DNA of 64,000 bases from Alphaproteobacteria bacterium (GCA_027045875.1 JALUAG010000049.1:1-64000), one strand, 5' to 3'; shown: positions 43,270 through 51,876, counted from the first letter of the stretch. The notes: generated by a model from the letters alone, not told the origin. Program-made: numbers and translations.

Positions 43270-45018
43270 TCAGCTCATCGGCCACAGCTCGGACAGGTAC
43301 TTCCAGTTCACGAAGTAGTAGAGCACGAAGGAGACGAAGAACACGCCCACGATCACGTAGGTGCCGGGCAGATGATGGGCCTCGGCGCTGCCGTGCTTGG
43401 CGACGTTCGCCGAGGACCCGCTCTGCAGCACGCGCGCCGGCATCGGTCCGAGCGATTCGAGGGCGTTTGAGGCATCGACCTTCTTGCCCCAGAGCACCGT
43501 CCCGACGGTGATCAGGATGTAGAGGATACCGCCGATCGAGGCGAGAATGGCGAAGATGCCGTTGAGCCCCATCATCAGGAAGGCGGCGGGCGGATAGTCG
43601 AAGCTCAGGAGCGCGTCACTGAAGGTGATGTCCCAGTGCCGGCGCGACACGCCCAGGGTCCCGGCACCCATCATGAACAGCGAGATGCCGCCGGCGCCGA
43701 TGCCGAACAGGTAGGGCTGCCATTTGGCGAGCTTCGGCCAGATCACCTGGCGCTGGAAGATGAGGGGCAGCACGAGATAGGTGAGGGCCATGAAGGCCAG
43801 GGTCGTGCCGGCCACCACCGTACCGTGGAAATGCCCGGGCACGTAGAGGGTGTTGTGCATCATGATGTTGAGCTGCTCGGAGCCCAGCACCACGCCCGAA
43901 ATGCCGCCCAGGAAGCCGAACAGGACGAGGGAAAGGAACATGCCGGCGAAGGCCGGATTGTCCCAGGGCGCCTTCCTGAGCCACTCGAACATGCCGTTGA
44001 CATATCCGTTCTTGCGCTGGGCCGCCTCGATCGCGCCCGGCACCGTCATGCCGTGGATGAGGGAGCCGAGCACCGCCAGATAGAGGGCATAGCTGGTGTT
44101 GAACACCTTCCATTCGGCGCTGAGACCGGGCTCCACCAGCAGATGGTGGGCGGAGGCCAGCTGGAGGAACAGGATATAGAGGAAGAAGGCGGTCCGGCTG
44201 ACCTTCTCCGACAGCGGCTTGGCACCCAGCAGCAGGCCGATGATCGCGTACCAGATGGCGACCTGGGCCGAGACGTTGATCTGCTGGGAGCTGTGGCCCA
44301 TGCCCCACCAGACGAGCTTGTACATCAGGGTGTCGATGTTGGCGATGTAGCCCAGGGACCACAGCCAGGTGGGGATGAGGATGATGGCACCGGAGGCGAT
44401 GGTGAAGACGGCGATGATCGCGGCGGTGATGGCGCCGAAGGTGACGAGCGGGACCGAGCCTTCGTAGGTCCGCTCCTCACGGGCGATCACCAGCGTGCCG
44501 AAGAATACCCCGCAGCCGATCAGCGCACCCACGGCGAACAGAATGAGCCCGAGATAGAAGTTGGGCGAGGCCTGCATCGGCACGTAGGAGGTGAACATGA
44601 CGCTCGAATCGCCCTGCAGCACCGCCCAGTTCGTCAGCAGCGAGCCGACGATCATCAGCACGAAGGCCATCCAGGCGAGCCAGGGAGTGGCGAGACGGCA
44701 GTTGAGCAGGATCGCCGATGCGAAGTAGAGGACCGCGATTTCGAAGAAGATGATCCAGAACAGCAGCACGTTGATGCCGTGTGCGGTCAGGACCAGGTAG
44801 AAAGTGTCGGCGTCCAGGAGATGGATGGCGGGCCAGCGCGTCAGCGCCACCAGTAGACCGAGGAGTCCGCCGATGGCCAGATAGACGACGGCCACCACGG
44901 CGTTGGCTTTGATCAGTCGTTCGGCGGCCAGATCGACCTTCAGCCCGGTCGCCGGGCAGCTCCGGAACTTGGCGGCGATGCCGCCGATCACACCGAGTTC
45001 GCCTGCTGCAGTCGCCAT
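43270..45018 (-). CDS. Haem-copper oxidoreductase subunit I, NorY/sNOR-like, active-site Tyr replaced by Gln
   Basis: The 582-aa membrane protein has about 14 helices and is related to B-family (ba3) oxidases. All metal ligands are present: H80 (LTAHGINVLLFW) and H398 for low-spin haem, H396 (YVPGHFHG) for high-spin haem, and H242, H291 and H292 for CuB. After H242, oxidases have HPxxY with a cross-linked Tyr; here it is GHSSQQINVSAQ, with Q246 at the Tyr position and no Pro. Loss of this Tyr is typical of nitric oxide reductases. I therefore read it as a NO reductase-like enzyme of the NorSY–SenC class, not a cytochrome c oxidase. Subunit II starts upstream with a three-base gap. Confidence 0.85.
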   Translation of the reverse strand: MATAAGELGVIGGIAAKFRSCPATGLKVDLAAERLIKANAVVAVVYLAIGGLLGLLVALTRWPAIHLLDADTFYLVLTAHGINVLLFWIIFFEIAVLYFASAILLNCRLATPWLAWMAFVLMIVGSLLTNWAVLQGDSSVMFTSYVPMQASPNFYLGLILFAVGALIGCGVFFGTLVIAREERTYEGSVPLVTFGAITAAIIAVFTIASGAIILIPTWLWSLGYIANIDTLMYKLVWWGMGHSSQQINVSAQVAIWYAIIGLLLGAKPLSEKVSRTAFFLYILFLQLASAHHLLVEPGLSAEWKVFNTSYALYLAVLGSLIHGMTVPGAIEAAQRKNGYVNGMFEWLRKAPWDNPAFAGMFLSLVLFGFLGGISGVVLGSEQLNIMMHNTLYVPGHFHGTVVAGTTLAFMALTYLVLPLIFQRQVIWPKLAKWQPYLFGIGAGGISLFMMGAGTLGVSRRHWDITFSDALLSFDYPPAAFLMMGLNGIFAILASIGGILYILITVGTVLWGKKVDASNALESLGPMPARVLQSGSSANVAKHGSAEAHHLPGTYVIVGVFFVSFVLYYFVNWKYLSELWPMS

Positions 45019-45021
45019 GGC

Positions 45022-45576
45022 TTACCCTCCCTGCCCGGGCTCGACGACCCGGATGCGGCCGGTCATGGTGTGATGGCCGAGGCCGCAGTACTCGTTGCAG
45101 ACCACGGTGAAGACCCCCGTTTCCTGGGGGGTGATGGTGATGATGTGTTCGAGACCGGGGTGTACCTGGAGGTTGATGTTCACCGGCTGCAGGGAGAAAC
45201 CGTGCTGCCAGTCGACGGATGAGATGTGCAGACGGTAGCTCTGCCCCTTCTCGAGCTGCAGGACAGGCCACCACTCCCACAGCCGGGCAACCATGTAGAC
45301 GTCGCTGCCGGGCGGTGGCGCCACGATGGGAATGCCCGTATCCCCCTCTTCACCGATCTTGTACTTCTCGGTGGTTTCTTCGGCCCGCTGAGCGAATACT
45401 TCCGGATCGATGCGGTAGACTTCGGTCGACAGGTTCTGCTTCCCCTCCAGATGCCAGTAGATCATCATGCCGAACATGAACAGGCCCCAGAGGAAGGCGA
45501 TCACGATCCACAGGAGCTCGCCGCGGGCTATGGGTTCGTTCCACCAGACCCGTACCTCGGGAGGACGTAACGCCAT
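45022..45576 (-). CDS. CuA-bearing subunit II of the haem-copper complex (NorS-like)
   Basis: The 184-aa protein has one N-terminal transmembrane helix (about residues 20-42) and a periplasmic cupredoxin domain. The complete CuA site is present: H125 (VDWQHGFSL), C160, E162, C164, H168 and M171 in CNEYCGLGHHTM. It therefore takes electrons from a soluble or membrane c-type cytochrome, unlike the cytochrome c subunit NorC of classical NO reductase. It is translated between the 55-aa peptide (12-base gap) and subunit I. Confidence 0.92.
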   Translation of the reverse strand: MALRPPEVRVWWNEPIARGELLWIVIAFLWGLFMFGMMIYWHLEGKQNLSTEVYRIDPEVFAQRAEETTEKYKIGEEGDTGIPIVAPPPGSDVYMVARLWEWWPVLQLEKGQSYRLHISSVDWQHGFSLQPVNINLQVHPGLEHIITITPQETGVFTVVCNEYCGLGHHTMTGRIRVVEPGQGG

Positions 45577-45588
45577 GGCAGCACCCCC

Positions 45589-45756
45589 TCATTTCGCGAT
45601 TGGTATCTGGGTGATCTCCATCAGTCCCCACATCAGATAGAGGACGGCGGGGACCGTGACGCCCAGGAAGAGAAGCAGGAACGGGTTATCCAGAACGCGC
45701 TGCATGAAGGGCAGCCGTTCCGGCCTGCCCGCCGGTCGTTCGGTCTGGTTGCTCAT
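45589..45756 (-). CDS. 55-aa single-helix membrane peptide, first gene of the oxidase operon
   Basis: This short gene reads MSNQTERPAGRPERLPFMQR, then one hydrophobic helix (residues about 24-47) and a tail ending QIPIAK. It is the first gene after the Fnr-type box at 45834-45847, and its stop is 12 bases before subunit II. Its place and topology recall subunit IIa (CbaD) of ba3 oxidase, a small helix packed against subunits I and II. That equivalence is inferred from context, not sequence identity. Confidence 0.75.
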   Translation of the reverse strand: MSNQTERPAGRPERLPFMQRVLDNPFLLLFLGVTVPAVLYLMWGLMEITQIPIAK

Positions 45757-45826
45757 GGCTCAGCTCACCCATGCTTCCGGAAACGGGCCAACACTGCACG
45801 AGCCGAGCCTACCGCCGGGGCTGTCT

Positions 45827-47038
45827 TCAAGAATTGACCGTCGTCAAGCGGGGGCGCAGTAGCATCGGTCCGAAACGCACGGCGAACACGGCGTAGGCGC
45901 CGCTCCAGAAGAGTGCCGGCAATCCCAGCGCGAAGACGGCGTTTTCGGCCCACAGCGGTGCCAGGAGACGGAGGACGGCGCCGGCGGTCACCAGCAGATA
46001 GATCGAGGTGGTCACGCGATCGGCAACCAAGGGGCGGCCCGTGTGACCGAGGGTGGCGCGGGTCATCACGGCCAGCGTCATGGTGCCGAAGGCGCCGGTC
46101 GTGAAGGCATGGAAGGCGGTCGAGGACGGCAGGCCGAAACCCAGCAACGCGGCTCCGTAGAGAATGCCGCCGATGCCCAGCCACGCATAGCCGAGATGCA
46201 GAACGGCGACGAGCGGTTCCGGCAGGGTGACGCCGCCCCGCCAGCGCGAGAGCCGCAGGAGATGCGCCACGCCCGAAACGAGGAACGGCACCGCGGCGGC
46301 GGTGGGCGAGACCAGCCAGAGAAGAAGTGTCGCCGCCCACAGCAGAAGCGTCAACTTGTCCCAGGCGTCCCATTCCGCCGGGAGCCGCCGATCACCGCGT
46401 CGTACGAGCCAGTTGCGGGTGAAGGCGGGGGTGATCCGGCCGCCGATGAGGGCCAGCAGCATCATCACCACGGCGAGACCGAGGTGCCGGCCGAAGCCGC
46501 CTGTGGGCCCGCCGAGGAAGGGATCGAGACGCGAAAGGAGACTGCCCAGGGCGAACAGGCTCACCAGCACCGCCACCGGGATGTTGCGGCGATTGTCACC
46601 GGCCAGGATCTCCCGCCAGGTGAGGAAGGCGAGGGCGCCGAAGAACGCGGCATCGGCGAGCAGGGCGAGGAATGCCGCGGCGGCCCCCGGAAGGAGGCCG
46701 AACAGACGGCCGGCGAGCCACGGCAGGAGAAGCGCCAGCAGGGCCGTGCCCCGCACGGGTGGCCGGCCGGTCCAGTTGGGGATGGCGGTGAGCAGGAAAC
46801 CCGCCACGATGGCCCCGATGCCGCCGAACAGGGCGGCATGCTGGTGCCAGGCGAGGGCGCCGGTGGCGGGCACCCAGGCCAGGCGATGCCCCAGGAACGC
46901 GAGCCAGATCAGGAGGCTCGCCGGAAGCCAGACGGCACCGGCGAGGAAGAACGGGCGAAAGCCGATCTGCAGCACCGGTCGGTCCGCGATGCGAAGGCGT
47001 CGGTGGTGCTGGGCGGAGATCGAAGACGTGGTGCTCAC
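45827..47038 (-). CDS. nnrS: NnrS-family haem/copper membrane protein (first copy)
   Basis: This 403-aa, roughly 12-helix protein has NnrS hallmarks: VLQIGFRPFFLAGAVW near the N-terminus, WHQHAALFGGIGAIVAGFLL, ALIGGRITPAFTRNWL, VLHLGYAWLGIGGILYG and HAFTTGAFGTMTLAVMTRA. GTG 47038 with GAGGA about ten bases upstream is chosen. A TTG at 47122 lies inside the Fnr-type box and is unlikely to be the start. The last codons of this gene carry a second Fnr-type box for the next operon. NnrS proteins act in NO stress; the exact reaction is unknown. Confidence 0.9.
   Translation of the reverse strand: MSTTSSISAQHHRRLRIADRPVLQIGFRPFFLAGAVWLPASLLIWLAFLGHRLAWVPATGALAWHQHAALFGGIGAIVAGFLLTAIPNWTGRPPVRGTALLALLLPWLAGRLFGLLPGAAAAFLALLADAAFFGALAFLTWREILAGDNRRNIPVAVLVSLFALGSLLSRLDPFLGGPTGGFGRHLGLAVVMMLLALIGGRITPAFTRNWLVRRGDRRLPAEWDAWDKLTLLLWAATLLLWLVSPTAAAVPFLVSGVAHLLRLSRWRGGVTLPEPLVAVLHLGYAWLGIGGILYGAALLGFGLPSSTAFHAFTTGAFGTMTLAVMTRATLGHTGRPLVADRVTTSIYLLVTAGAVLRLLAPLWAENAVFALGLPALFWSGAYAVFAVRFGPMLLRPRLTTVNS
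45834..45847. promoter_or_regulatory. Fnr/Dnr-type box before the oxidase operon
   Basis: TTGACCGTCGTCAA (minus strand TTGACGACGGTCAA) has perfect TTGAC and GTCAA half-sites with a 4-base spacer. Its centre is about 84 bases upstream of the 55-aa gene and it lies in the final codons of nnrS. The form is typical of Crp/Fnr-superfamily regulators such as Dnr/NNR. Confidence 0.7.
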
Positions 47039-47108
47039 GGCTCGGTCCTCTTCGCTGGCCCGGAATACGGCGACGACCCGGTTATCGCGAAGCCGTATCC
47101 GTACAGAT

Positions 47109-47122
47109 TTGACGATCGTCAA
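47109..47122. promoter_or_regulatory. Fnr/Dnr-type box before nnrS
   Basis: TTGACGATCGTCAA is a perfect 14-base palindrome with the same TTGAC-N4-GTCAA form. Its centre is about 78 bases upstream of the nnrS GTG start. It also lies upstream of the divergent FAD oxidoreductase remnant. Confidence 0.7.
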
Positions 47123-47194
47123 TTCCTCCCCTCACCAGGACGTGAGCGGGAGAGGACCTCTCATCCGGAGAGGGAAACGGAAACGGGCGCCGAA

Positions 47195-48197
47195 ATCGTT
47201 GTGGTCGGCGGCGGCATCACGGGACTGACGGCGGCGTTCGAGCTGGCCAGCGCCGGCTGCCGGTGTGCGCCTGCTGGAGGCGAGGCGCATCGGGGGCATG
47301 GCTTCGGGCGTCACCCTGGGCGGCGTCCGCCAGTCCGGCAGAGATCCCGCCGAACTGCCGCTCGCGCGGGCGGCGGTGGCGGTCTGGAGTGATCTCGACC
47401 GGCGTCTCGATGCGCCCACGGGATACCGTCGGACCGGCAATCTGCGCCTCGCCCGTTCGGACCGGGAAGCCGCGCAGATCGCCCGCATGGTCGAGGATCA
47501 GCGGGCGGCGGGGTTGGAGATCGAGTTCCTCGCCGCTCGCCGCGCGATCCGCGAGCTCGTTCCCGGGCTCCGCGGCAAGGTGGTGGCAGCGTCCTTCTGT
47601 CCCGGTGACGGTCAGGCGGAGCCCGCCTCCGTACTCGGCGCCTACGGAGCCGCCCTGTGGCGCACGGGAGTGACGACCGGCGAAGGCGAGCCGGTCCGGG
47701 AGCTGCTGACACGGGCCGGCCGGGTGGTCGGCGTCCGCACCCTGCCCGTGGCCTCGCGCCTCGGTCCCGTCCTGGGCGTGGCCAATGCCGAGATCGCGCT
47801 CAGACGGCAGTGCGACGGATGTTTCCGGGTGACGGGGGCTGCCGGCCTCCACCGGGCGGTCGGGGCGGAAGGGCCGCGCCTGGGCGGCTTCGCCGCTCTT
47901 CTGGCGAGCTTGGCCGAGCTCCTCGAGGGGGCGATGGAGCTGCGGCTGGCGGAAAGCTGGATCGGATTTCTCGATCGGACGCCGGATGCGCTGTCGGTGA
48001 TCGAGGCCCCGCCGGTACCCGAGGGGTTGGCGATCGCCTTCGGGTTCTCGGGACACGGTTTCGCCCTCGGCCCCCTGGTCGGATGCCTGCTCTGCGATCT
48101 GGTGCTGGGCCGCCCGCCTCGCCTCTCTCTCGGGGCGTTTCGCAGCGACCGCTTCCGCGAGCAGAGTGGGCGGGCCGCGGTCATCCTTCACGGCTGA
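47195..48197 (+). pseudogene. DAO-family FAD-dependent oxidoreductase, frameshifted
   Basis: The FAD-binding start IVVVGGGITGLTAAFELASAG is read in one frame up to codon CGG 47261-47263. The next base, T47264, shifts the frame. The following frame from 47265 continues as VRLLEARRIGGMASGVTLGG and runs to a stop at 48195-48197. Removing one base would restore a continuous glycine/sarcosine-oxidase-type protein. No proper start codon precedes the FAD motif (GTG 47201 is inside it). The middle also seems short, lacking the usual VVNAAGAW region after GVRT. I take it as decayed, though a sequencing error could explain the single shift. Confidence 0.7.
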
Positions 48198-49048
48198 GGT
48201 CGAGCACCGCAGCAGCGGAGCCGCAGATCGAGACGATTCTCGTCCACCGGCACCGCCGCCTTGTAGGGCCCGGCGACGAAACGGAAGGCGATACGCTCGG
48301 CGGGCAGGCCGGCCGCCACCACCCGGTCCGCCACCCTCGCGAAGCGGGCCAGCGTCCGTTCCCAGACCTCGATCGGCAGTCCCGAACGGCTGATCGCCTG
48401 GCGGGCGCGAGCGGAGATCACGAGATGCCAGTCGGCATCGGCGGGCAGGTCGCGGACGGCGCGATCGATCCGGGTGAGGAGGACGGCGAGCTGCTGCGCG
48501 CCGACCCGATCGAGTTCCGTCGTTCCCGGCCGGAAGCGGATCTCGCCCGCGATGCCCGTGCTCGTGGATGCGGCCGTGAGATCACCCCCGGTGCCGGGCG
48601 GAGAGATCGCGGTGGCGCCGACGGTGGCCGCCTGGCGCAGCGTCTTTTCCAGCATCGCGATCCGGGCCTGCGTCCACCACAGCCACAGCGACAGACCGGC
48701 TACGGCCACCGCTCCGAGGAGCGCCAGACCACGCCAGACGCGCCATCGCGCCCAGCCGCCCGCGTGATCGCGCCGCGGCCGCCGGCCGTCGCTTCCGTTC
48801 CGGCGCCCCCCCGTCCGCACCCGGGCGCGCAGTCGCGCGTCGTAGGCCGCCCGCTCCAGCGGATCGGTGAGCACGCCGTAGGCCTCGCGCAACAGGCGGA
48901 AGCGGGCGGGATCGGTTCCCGGCCCCGCGTGATCGGGATGGAATCGTTTGGCGCGCTCGCGGTAGGCGTTCTTGATCTCCTCGGTGGAAGCCGCGGGGTC
49001 GACCCCGAGGATCGCATAGTAGTCCCTGAGCGGCTCGCCGGTTGCCAT
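48188..49048 (-). CDS. Membrane protein with J domain and OmpA-like C-terminus
   Basis: The 286-aa protein has an N-terminal DnaJ domain (DYYAILGVDPAASTEEIKNA, then FHPDHAG with the HPD motif), residues about 9-75. A basic linker and one transmembrane helix follow (about 100-122). A domain of about 140 residues starting GEIRFRPGTTELD resembles the OmpA peptidoglycan-binding fold. The J domain would stay in the cytoplasm to recruit DnaK while the C-terminus faces the periplasm. ATG 49048 is chosen over an extension that lacks similarity. Its end overlaps the oxidoreductase remnant by ten bases. Confidence 0.82.
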   Translation of the reverse strand: MATGEPLRDYYAILGVDPAASTEEIKNAYRERAKRFHPDHAGPGTDPARFRLLREAYGVLTDPLERAAYDARLRARVRTGGRRNGSDGRRPRRDHAGGWARWRVWRGLALLGAVAVAGLSLWLWWTQARIAMLEKTLRQAATVGATAISPPGTGGDLTAASTSTGIAGEIRFRPGTTELDRVGAQQLAVLLTRIDRAVRDLPADADWHLVISARARQAISRSGLPIEVWERTLARFARVADRVVAAGLPAERIAFRFVAGPYKAAVPVDENRLDLRLRCCGARPQP

Positions 49049-49422
49049 GGTCCTTTCCGGTTCAGCGGCAGATCGAAGCCGGGCGCGGAGCTTGCCGCGA
49101 AGCCCCTCGGGGGGCAAGTTCCACCGGCGGCCGCGAAAGGATCACCGGAGGCCGGGGCGGAAACCGCGCCGGATGTTCGGCACCTCGCCCCGCGGGCGGT
49201 GCTCCTGCGGTTCGCGCGAGGTGATCCGGCCGCCCCGGTGGGGGCGCGGGGTACCGATCGTGCTCCACCGCTGCCTCCACGGCGTGGCGCCGCACCGGCA
49301 TGGCCCGCCGTCCGTCCGGTCCCATGTCGATCTCCTACGCCGGTTCCCGGGTTTCTCCCGCCGTGAACCGACCGGCAGTCCGGTCGAGGCGGGGGTGGGA
49401 ACGGCGGATCCTTCGCCGCCGC
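49049..49422. other. 374-base gap without a recognised feature
   Basis: This GC-rich stretch lies between the DnaJ-like gene and the family 2 glycosyltransferase. Short open frames are present but have no similarity or ribosome site. I see no RNA gene or clear terminator. Confidence 0.5.
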
Positions 49423-50391
49423 TCAGTGGGAATGCGGCTGGTGGAGATGGCCGGGGGCGGCGCCGAACATCCGGGTCTTGACGCGTTCGGCGAAGCCCAC
49501 GAGCCTCGGAGCGGCGACGGCGGCGATGTCCACGCCGGCACGCACCGCGTTCCAGTTGACGAACCACCAGCGTGCGAGGACGGACCAGCAGCGCAGCCTC
49601 TCGCCGACGGGCAGCGGCTCCTGCCGTACCATCTTCACGTACTCGGCATAGAGCCGCCAGGTCGGGAACACGAGACGGCCGGCGCGGCTCGCGTCGTGCC
49701 AGCGCATGCGCTCGACGAGGCTCGCGTGCCGGCGCGTGTAGCGGCTCTCGTGTTCGCGCATCTGGACCAGCGGCCGGTCGAGTTGGATCAGGCGGCCGCG
49801 CAGCGCCATCTGGGCGAGAAAGGCCCGGTCGGCACCGTGGAAGGGCCCGTGCAGCAACGAATTCTCCATCGCCGAACGGCGCACGAGGCCGAAGAAGTCG
49901 ACGCAGGAATGGGAGCGCAGGATCATGGCCGCGAAGCGCTCGGCCGGCGACCGCCGGTCGGCGCTGCGGAGGCCGCTGTCGTAGACGCCGATGTGCCGAC
50001 CGGCACCGTCGATGTACTCGACGACGGTGTTGCACAGCACGGCATCGGGCGCCGCCTCCAGGGCCGCCACCGTGGCCTCGAGATAGCCGGGCAGCATCCG
50101 GTCGTCGTGGGCGAGCCACTTGAAATAGGTGCCGCGGGCCGCCGCCCAGGCGCGGTTGTAGTTGGGGGCGGCACCCAGATTCCGCTCGTTGCGCAGGCAC
50201 CGGACGCGCGGATCGCTGGCCGCCAGATCGCCGACGATCTCGGGCGTCCGGTCGGTGGAGGCGTTGTCGGAGACGATCAGCTCGAGGTCGTCGAAGCTCT
50301 GCGCGAGGACCGACCGCATCGCCTCCTCGAGATAGTTCTCGCCGTTGTAGACCGGGATACCGACCGAAACCCGGGGGGATGAGCTGTGCAT
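49423..50391 (-). CDS. Family 2 glycosyltransferase
   Basis: This GT-A-fold inverting glycosyltransferase has 322 aa. It opens VSVGIPVYNGENYLEEAM and has the nucleotide-sugar motifs SDNASTDRTPEI and WLAHDDRMLPG (metal-binding Asp pair). It probably adds a sugar to a surface polysaccharide or lipid on the cytoplasmic side. It is isolated from other sugar genes. The upstream 180 bases are relatively AT-rich (50430-50460) and probably hold its promoter. Confidence 0.9.
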   Translation of the reverse strand: MHSSSPRVSVGIPVYNGENYLEEAMRSVLAQSFDDLELIVSDNASTDRTPEIVGDLAASDPRVRCLRNERNLGAAPNYNRAWAAARGTYFKWLAHDDRMLPGYLEATVAALEAAPDAVLCNTVVEYIDGAGRHIGVYDSGLRSADRRSPAERFAAMILRSHSCVDFFGLVRRSAMENSLLHGPFHGADRAFLAQMALRGRLIQLDRPLVQMREHESRYTRRHASLVERMRWHDASRAGRLVFPTWRLYAEYVKMVRQEPLPVGERLRCWSVLARWWFVNWNAVRAGVDIAAVAAPRLVGFAERVKTRMFGAAPGHLHQPHSH

Positions 50392-50570
50392 CTCTCGCGA
50401 TCCGTTCCCAACCGCCTGTTCGAGGAGGGTATTCTATATCAAATGATCCTAACAGCTCTGTGCCTTTTGTCATGGACGGCGAGCGTCGATGCGACACCGG
50501 CGTGCGCGCGACCGCCGAATGTTGCCCCGCCGCAACTGTCACCTCGCCGCCGCTTCCCGGTCGCCGACCC

Positions 50571-51797
50571 TCAGGCGACGACGTCCGCTTCCCGCCAGGC
50601 CGCGATCTCTTCCGCCGTGGCCCCGATCAGCTCGCGCAGAAGCTCCTCGGTATGCTGGCCGAGAAGCGGCGGCGGATGGCGATAGTCGGGGGGCGTGACG
50701 GTCATCCTGATGGGGTTGGCGATGAGCGGTACGGTGCCTTCGCGGGCGGTGGGATGGGGCATCTCGACGCGCATGCCGCGGGCGCGGACCTGGGGGTCCG
50801 CGAACACCCGGGCGATGTCGTTGACCGGTCCGCAGGGCACGCCGAGCGCGGCGAGCCCGTCCACCCAGGCGGCGGTGGTCCTGCGGCGCATCACCGGTTC
50901 CATCAGCGCATAGAGCGCGCGCCGGTTCTCCACCCGGGCGCTGTTGGTGGAGAAACGCGGATCCCGCGCCAGCTCGGGAACCTCGGCGAAGCGGCACCAG
51001 CGCGCGAACTGGCGATCGTTGCCCACCGCCAGGATGACCCAGCCGTCGGCGCTCTCGAAGGCCTTGTAGGGCACGATGTTGGGATGCTCGTTGCCGAGGC
51101 GTCGCGGAACGCGACCGGAAACCAGATAGTTCACCCCCTCGTTCACGAGCCAGGCCACCTGGGTGTCGAGCAGCGCCATGTCGATGTGCTGGCCCTCGCC
51201 GGTGGCATCCCGATGCCGCAGCGCCGCCAGGATGGCGACGGCGGCGTACATGCCGCACATCACGTCGGCGATGCCCACCCCGACCTTGAGGGGCTGGCCG
51301 TCGGGCTCGCCGGTGATGCTCATGATGCCGCCGTGGCCCTGGGCCAGGAAATCGTAGCCGGCGCGGGCGGCCAGCGGTCCCGTCTGGCCGAAGCCGGTGA
51401 TCGAGCAGTAGACGAGACCGGGAAACTCGGCGCGGAGGTCCTCGTAGCCGAGACCGTATTTCGCGAGCCCGCCCACCTTGAAATTCTCCACCAGCACGTC
51501 GCAGCGGCTGATCAGTCGGCGGGCCAGGCGCTGGCCCTCGGGCCGCGAGATGTCGAGGGCAAGGGAGCGCTTGTTGCGGTTGGCGCAGAGATAGTAGGCG
51601 CTCTCGCCGGTCGGCCGTCCGTCGGCGCCGGTCACATAGGGCGGCCCCCAGCGGCGGGTGTCGTCTCCCTGTCCCGGCCGCTCGATCTTGATCACCTCGG
51701 CACCGAGGTCCCCCAGCAGCTGGGTGCAGGTGGGCCCCGCCAGGATGCGGGTGAGATCGAAGATCCGGATTCCCGACAGTGCGCCGGTGCCGCTCAT
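50571..51797 (-). CDS. CaiB/BaiF-family CoA-transferase
   Basis: This family III CoA-transferase moves CoA between carboxylic acids. The 408-aa protein has IRIFDLTRILAGPTCTQLLG, GDLGAEVIKIERPGQGDD, ANRNKRSLALDI and the catalytic Asp in AGYDFLAQGHGGIMSITGE. It resembles the formyl-CoA:oxalate/succinyl-CoA transferase branch. The acid cannot be determined. It stands alone, with no acyl-CoA dehydrogenase or hydratase beside it. Confidence 0.92.
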   Translation of the reverse strand: MSGTGALSGIRIFDLTRILAGPTCTQLLGDLGAEVIKIERPGQGDDTRRWGPPYVTGADGRPTGESAYYLCANRNKRSLALDISRPEGQRLARRLISRCDVLVENFKVGGLAKYGLGYEDLRAEFPGLVYCSITGFGQTGPLAARAGYDFLAQGHGGIMSITGEPDGQPLKVGVGIADVMCGMYAAVAILAALRHRDATGEGQHIDMALLDTQVAWLVNEGVNYLVSGRVPRRLGNEHPNIVPYKAFESADGWVILAVGNDRQFARWCRFAEVPELARDPRFSTNSARVENRRALYALMEPVMRRRTTAAWVDGLAALGVPCGPVNDIARVFADPQVRARGMRVEMPHPTAREGTVPLIANPIRMTVTPPDYRHPPPLLGQHTEELLRELIGATAEEIAAWREADVVA

Positions 51798-51876
51798 CCC
51801 CGGCCTCCGCCTGCAGCTTCGCTCCCGGGTGACTAGCGCAGCCGCAGGAGGTGCCACAAGGGCGGCCCGTCGGACC

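Noticed and set aside
43270-45576. Plain reading of the two subunits as cytochrome c oxidase I and II
   Set aside because: The CuA and haem ligands fit, but the active-site Tyr is Gln and the context is NnrS/hemerythrin, so a standard oxidase label would mislead.
47039-47122. Extension of nnrS to a TTG at 47122
   Set aside because: That TTG is part of the palindromic Fnr-type box. The added residues lack NnrS similarity, and GTG 47038 has a ribosome site.
49062-49325. 87-codon minus-strand ORF upstream of the DnaJ-like gene
   Set aside because: Pro/Arg-rich with no conserved pattern; it is probably chance.
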